Source of the DNA: Luzula sylvatica
Taxonomy: Eukaryota; Streptophyta; Magnoliopsida; Poales; Juncaceae
Assembly: GCA_946800325.1 (NCBI GenBank)
Contig: OX326957.1
Location: forward strand, 15,560,591-15,624,590
Reading direction: 5' to 3'
DNA length: 64,000 nucleotides
Shown: piece by piece, positions 61,704-64,000 of the stretch
How the letters are laid out: each line of letters begins with the position of its first letter
Position numbering within the stretch: the first letter of the stretch is position 1
Made by a program: the position numbers and the translations under genes
Notes under the pieces: generated by a model
Told to the model about the DNA's origin: nothing
Databases searched by the model: none
Seen by the model: the letters and a program-made list of their open reading frames with translations, nothing else

Positions 61704-64000
61704 GTCTTCAAAATGAGTTTATAATTTCTTAGAACTCCATTGAACTAATTTGATTCTCGGCGGACTTGGGACGACAAGGCGGCTCCAGTGAGAAAGAGAG
61801 GTGAATAGACAATGGGATTGGTGGGGGTTTTGATGGGTATTGATTAATGAGACAAATTATTGAGGAAGACGAGAGAGAGAGGATATGGTGAAGTTGCTGA
61901 CTGGGAGAGGTAGATAAAGAATTAGATTCGTCAAATTAGCCAAATTTGTGAATTGATATTTGTTATTGGCATGTTCCTTACTTAGATTCATGTCTTGAGA
62001 TTGCTTCTCCTCCTCGAAGAGACGAGAATATTCAAACAAAACATTGATTAAGAAAAGACTGCACAGATAGAGAGTATAATCAAAAAAGTAATTTACTCTC
62101 ATCCAAACAAATCTCAATTGATTGATTTCAAGGGTCTAGATGTAAGGAATAATTTATGTGGACATTTCAAACACAAGCAATGACCATATCTATCAAAAGC
62201 AAAAAAACGAAAAAAAGACAAACAACAACCATATATTAATAGAAATCAATGCATTGAGACCACAAATCATTTATTTCACGTGAGAGGGAGGGAGGGAGTG
62301 GCCTATCTTTACTGATATTAATATCTATCATGTTCTTTTGAATGCTTTTTTTTACCTCGTGGTTTTTGCTTTGGTGAATACATCTCAAGGACGTTATTGA
62401 TTGATTCTTTCTTGTTTTCCAGGTAAATAATAAAGAAAATTTATACTTGTCCCCTTAATATCTCCTTAATTTGTTGATGTGTCAACAATATACAATAAAT
62501 ATATTAAATGTTAAATTATTTTAAATAATAAATCATAATATGTAGCAAATCATATTAATTATGTGGTAAACCATATTTATTAGATGATAAATCAAATTAT
62601 TAAAAATGATTTGATTTATTTAATTTTTTTATCATACTTAATTTTACACATGATAAATCATATTTATTTGAATAAATTTTTTTATTTTTTCATCTTCGAT
62701 CTTTTTTAAAAACAAAATATTTTCATTTCTATTTTGCTGATTTTGCAAAAAAAAATTGTTGTTATATTTTCGTTTATTTTTTATGCTAGTTTTATTCATG
62801 TGTGTCCGTTTATCACATGTTAAACGATGTATTCATTTAGCCTAATAATTTTTTTTCCAAATTTATAAATTCAAATTTGATTATTTATAAAAGGTGGTAA
62901 ACAAACTTGTTAAAAATATTAAATAATTAATAATGTATGAAAAAAAAATCTTTCTTTTTCTATATAGGTTGGCAAAAATTAAATAGTCATCATTTATCAT
63001 TAAAATTTAATTCGAATACCAACACATCAATCATGCTAATGGATTCTAAAAGAGATATATATCATCACTCAATAATAAAAAAAAATCGGAGGACAAAAAG
63101 GCCCCGCATTATGTTATTATAAGACAATGTTACAAAAATATAAAAAAAAAAATATTGTATTTAATACGATACATATATAACTGATCGATTTACAAGACTT
63201 ATAATTTTAGTTTTAGCATCACTAGTTGAAATCACGTCTCCCTACAAAATTCAAACAATGATCATTGATCAGTAGTTGGTCTTTGTGTTGAATTTCAGAG
63301 GAGGACTAAAATAGTGATAGAGCGGTCTGGGAGAAATTAAATTAAATTTAAATTTAAATTTCATCTTTAATGTTAAGAATAAAGATGTGAGTGATGTTTT
63401 TGAACCTCAGACTTAGGAGTAGGTAATGAGTCATTGTCACTCACAAGGATTTACTACACGAAAAAACTAATTTTATTTTTTTATTATAGAAATTCGTCTC
63501 GATCTGACGTGATGAATTCTTCTCTCTCAATATAAAGAACGGAGAAGAATTTATCACAAGAAAAGAAAAAAAAATGACATGTGAGATAGACCGGAAAACA
63601 AATGATAAATTGTGTATTTTCACGAACGATTTGAATATAATAAATTTTTTGTTACCTCCGATAGATATATTGTTTCATTTCTTTAAATTTCAAATGATCT
63701 TGATTTATTTGGATTCGAATCTAGACATTTATTTCGAAAATGGATAATCAATTGGTAAAGATCATTAAATAATAATAAATCCGATTGTCAATAGGTCTAT
63801 AGTTCGTGACCGAGAGAATAAATGTTGTGATAATTAACAAAGGCATTTGATAATAAATAATTGCAATTAAAATCAAGAATAAATAAAGAGAAAGAAACCC
63901 GTCAGAAAATAAAAATAAAGAAAAATAAGTACGATCAAGAAACCGATAAAAAGAAATAGAGAAAAAATAAATAAAAATACGAGTACGGGGAAAGTAAATA
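61704..64000. other. GLR upstream region and AT-rich flank
   Basis: The GLR promoter should lie in the first few hundred bases, but no TATA box can be assigned with confidence. From about 62440 the DNA is AT-rich, with AAATCATATTTATT words repeated loosely at 62530-62680. No gene or element was recognised up to the end of the window. Confidence 0.45.

Overview
The window is nuclear DNA of a flowering plant, most likely a eudicot. It is strongly AT-rich and has multi-exon GT-AG genes, plant-specific families (WPP domain-associated protein, F-box/LRR/FBD, glutamate receptor-like channel), a Copia element with an initiator-tRNA-Met primer site, a Helitron and many MITEs. I cannot name the species. 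Coding regions were joined by hand from splice signals, reading-frame continuity and remembered family features; no alignment or database search was run. LAYOUT. 1-8760: a Copia LTR retrotransposon on the minus strand with two 1096-bp LTRs and a 5-bp target duplication, but a decayed pol. 8760-14500: AT-rich DNA with two hAT-type MITEs and a tRNA-derived SINE. 14579-17491: a nine-exon DnaJ/Jiv90 membrane co-chaperone gene (+). 17500-30280: a gene-free repeat zone with MITEs of hAT and Mutator type, a 481-bp tandem duplication, a LINE 3' end, an LTR-like block carrying an array of short palindromes, and a diverged pair of duplicated segments. 30834-33262: WPP domain-associated protein (+). 33700-35200: an AT-rich element with a partner in opposite orientation at 49388-50733. 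35974-39990: a probable minus-strand Helitron that has captured fragments of a DXR gene (plastid isoprenoid pathway) and a ureidoglycolate amidohydrolase gene (purine catabolism). 40559-56663: four related F-box/FBD loci: a 41-codon stub, a 3' half, one intact gene (51014-52434) and a pseudogene broken by a SINE and several MITEs. An EAF-type transcription elongation factor gene (41121-42419, minus) lies between the first two. 57881-61703: a seven-exon glutamate receptor-like channel gene (minus). 61704-64000: AT-rich flank. FUNCTION. The five intact genes (DnaJ, WAP, EAF, F-box, GLR) are unrelated housekeeping or signalling genes and form no pathway or cluster beyond the local F-box duplication. 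Most of the novelty is in the repeats: a structurally young but coding-dead Copia element with hairpin modules in its leader, arrays of short CGTT-NN-AACG palindromes in three separate places, a size series of hAT MITEs with exact 8-bp target duplications, and a gene-capturing Helitron.
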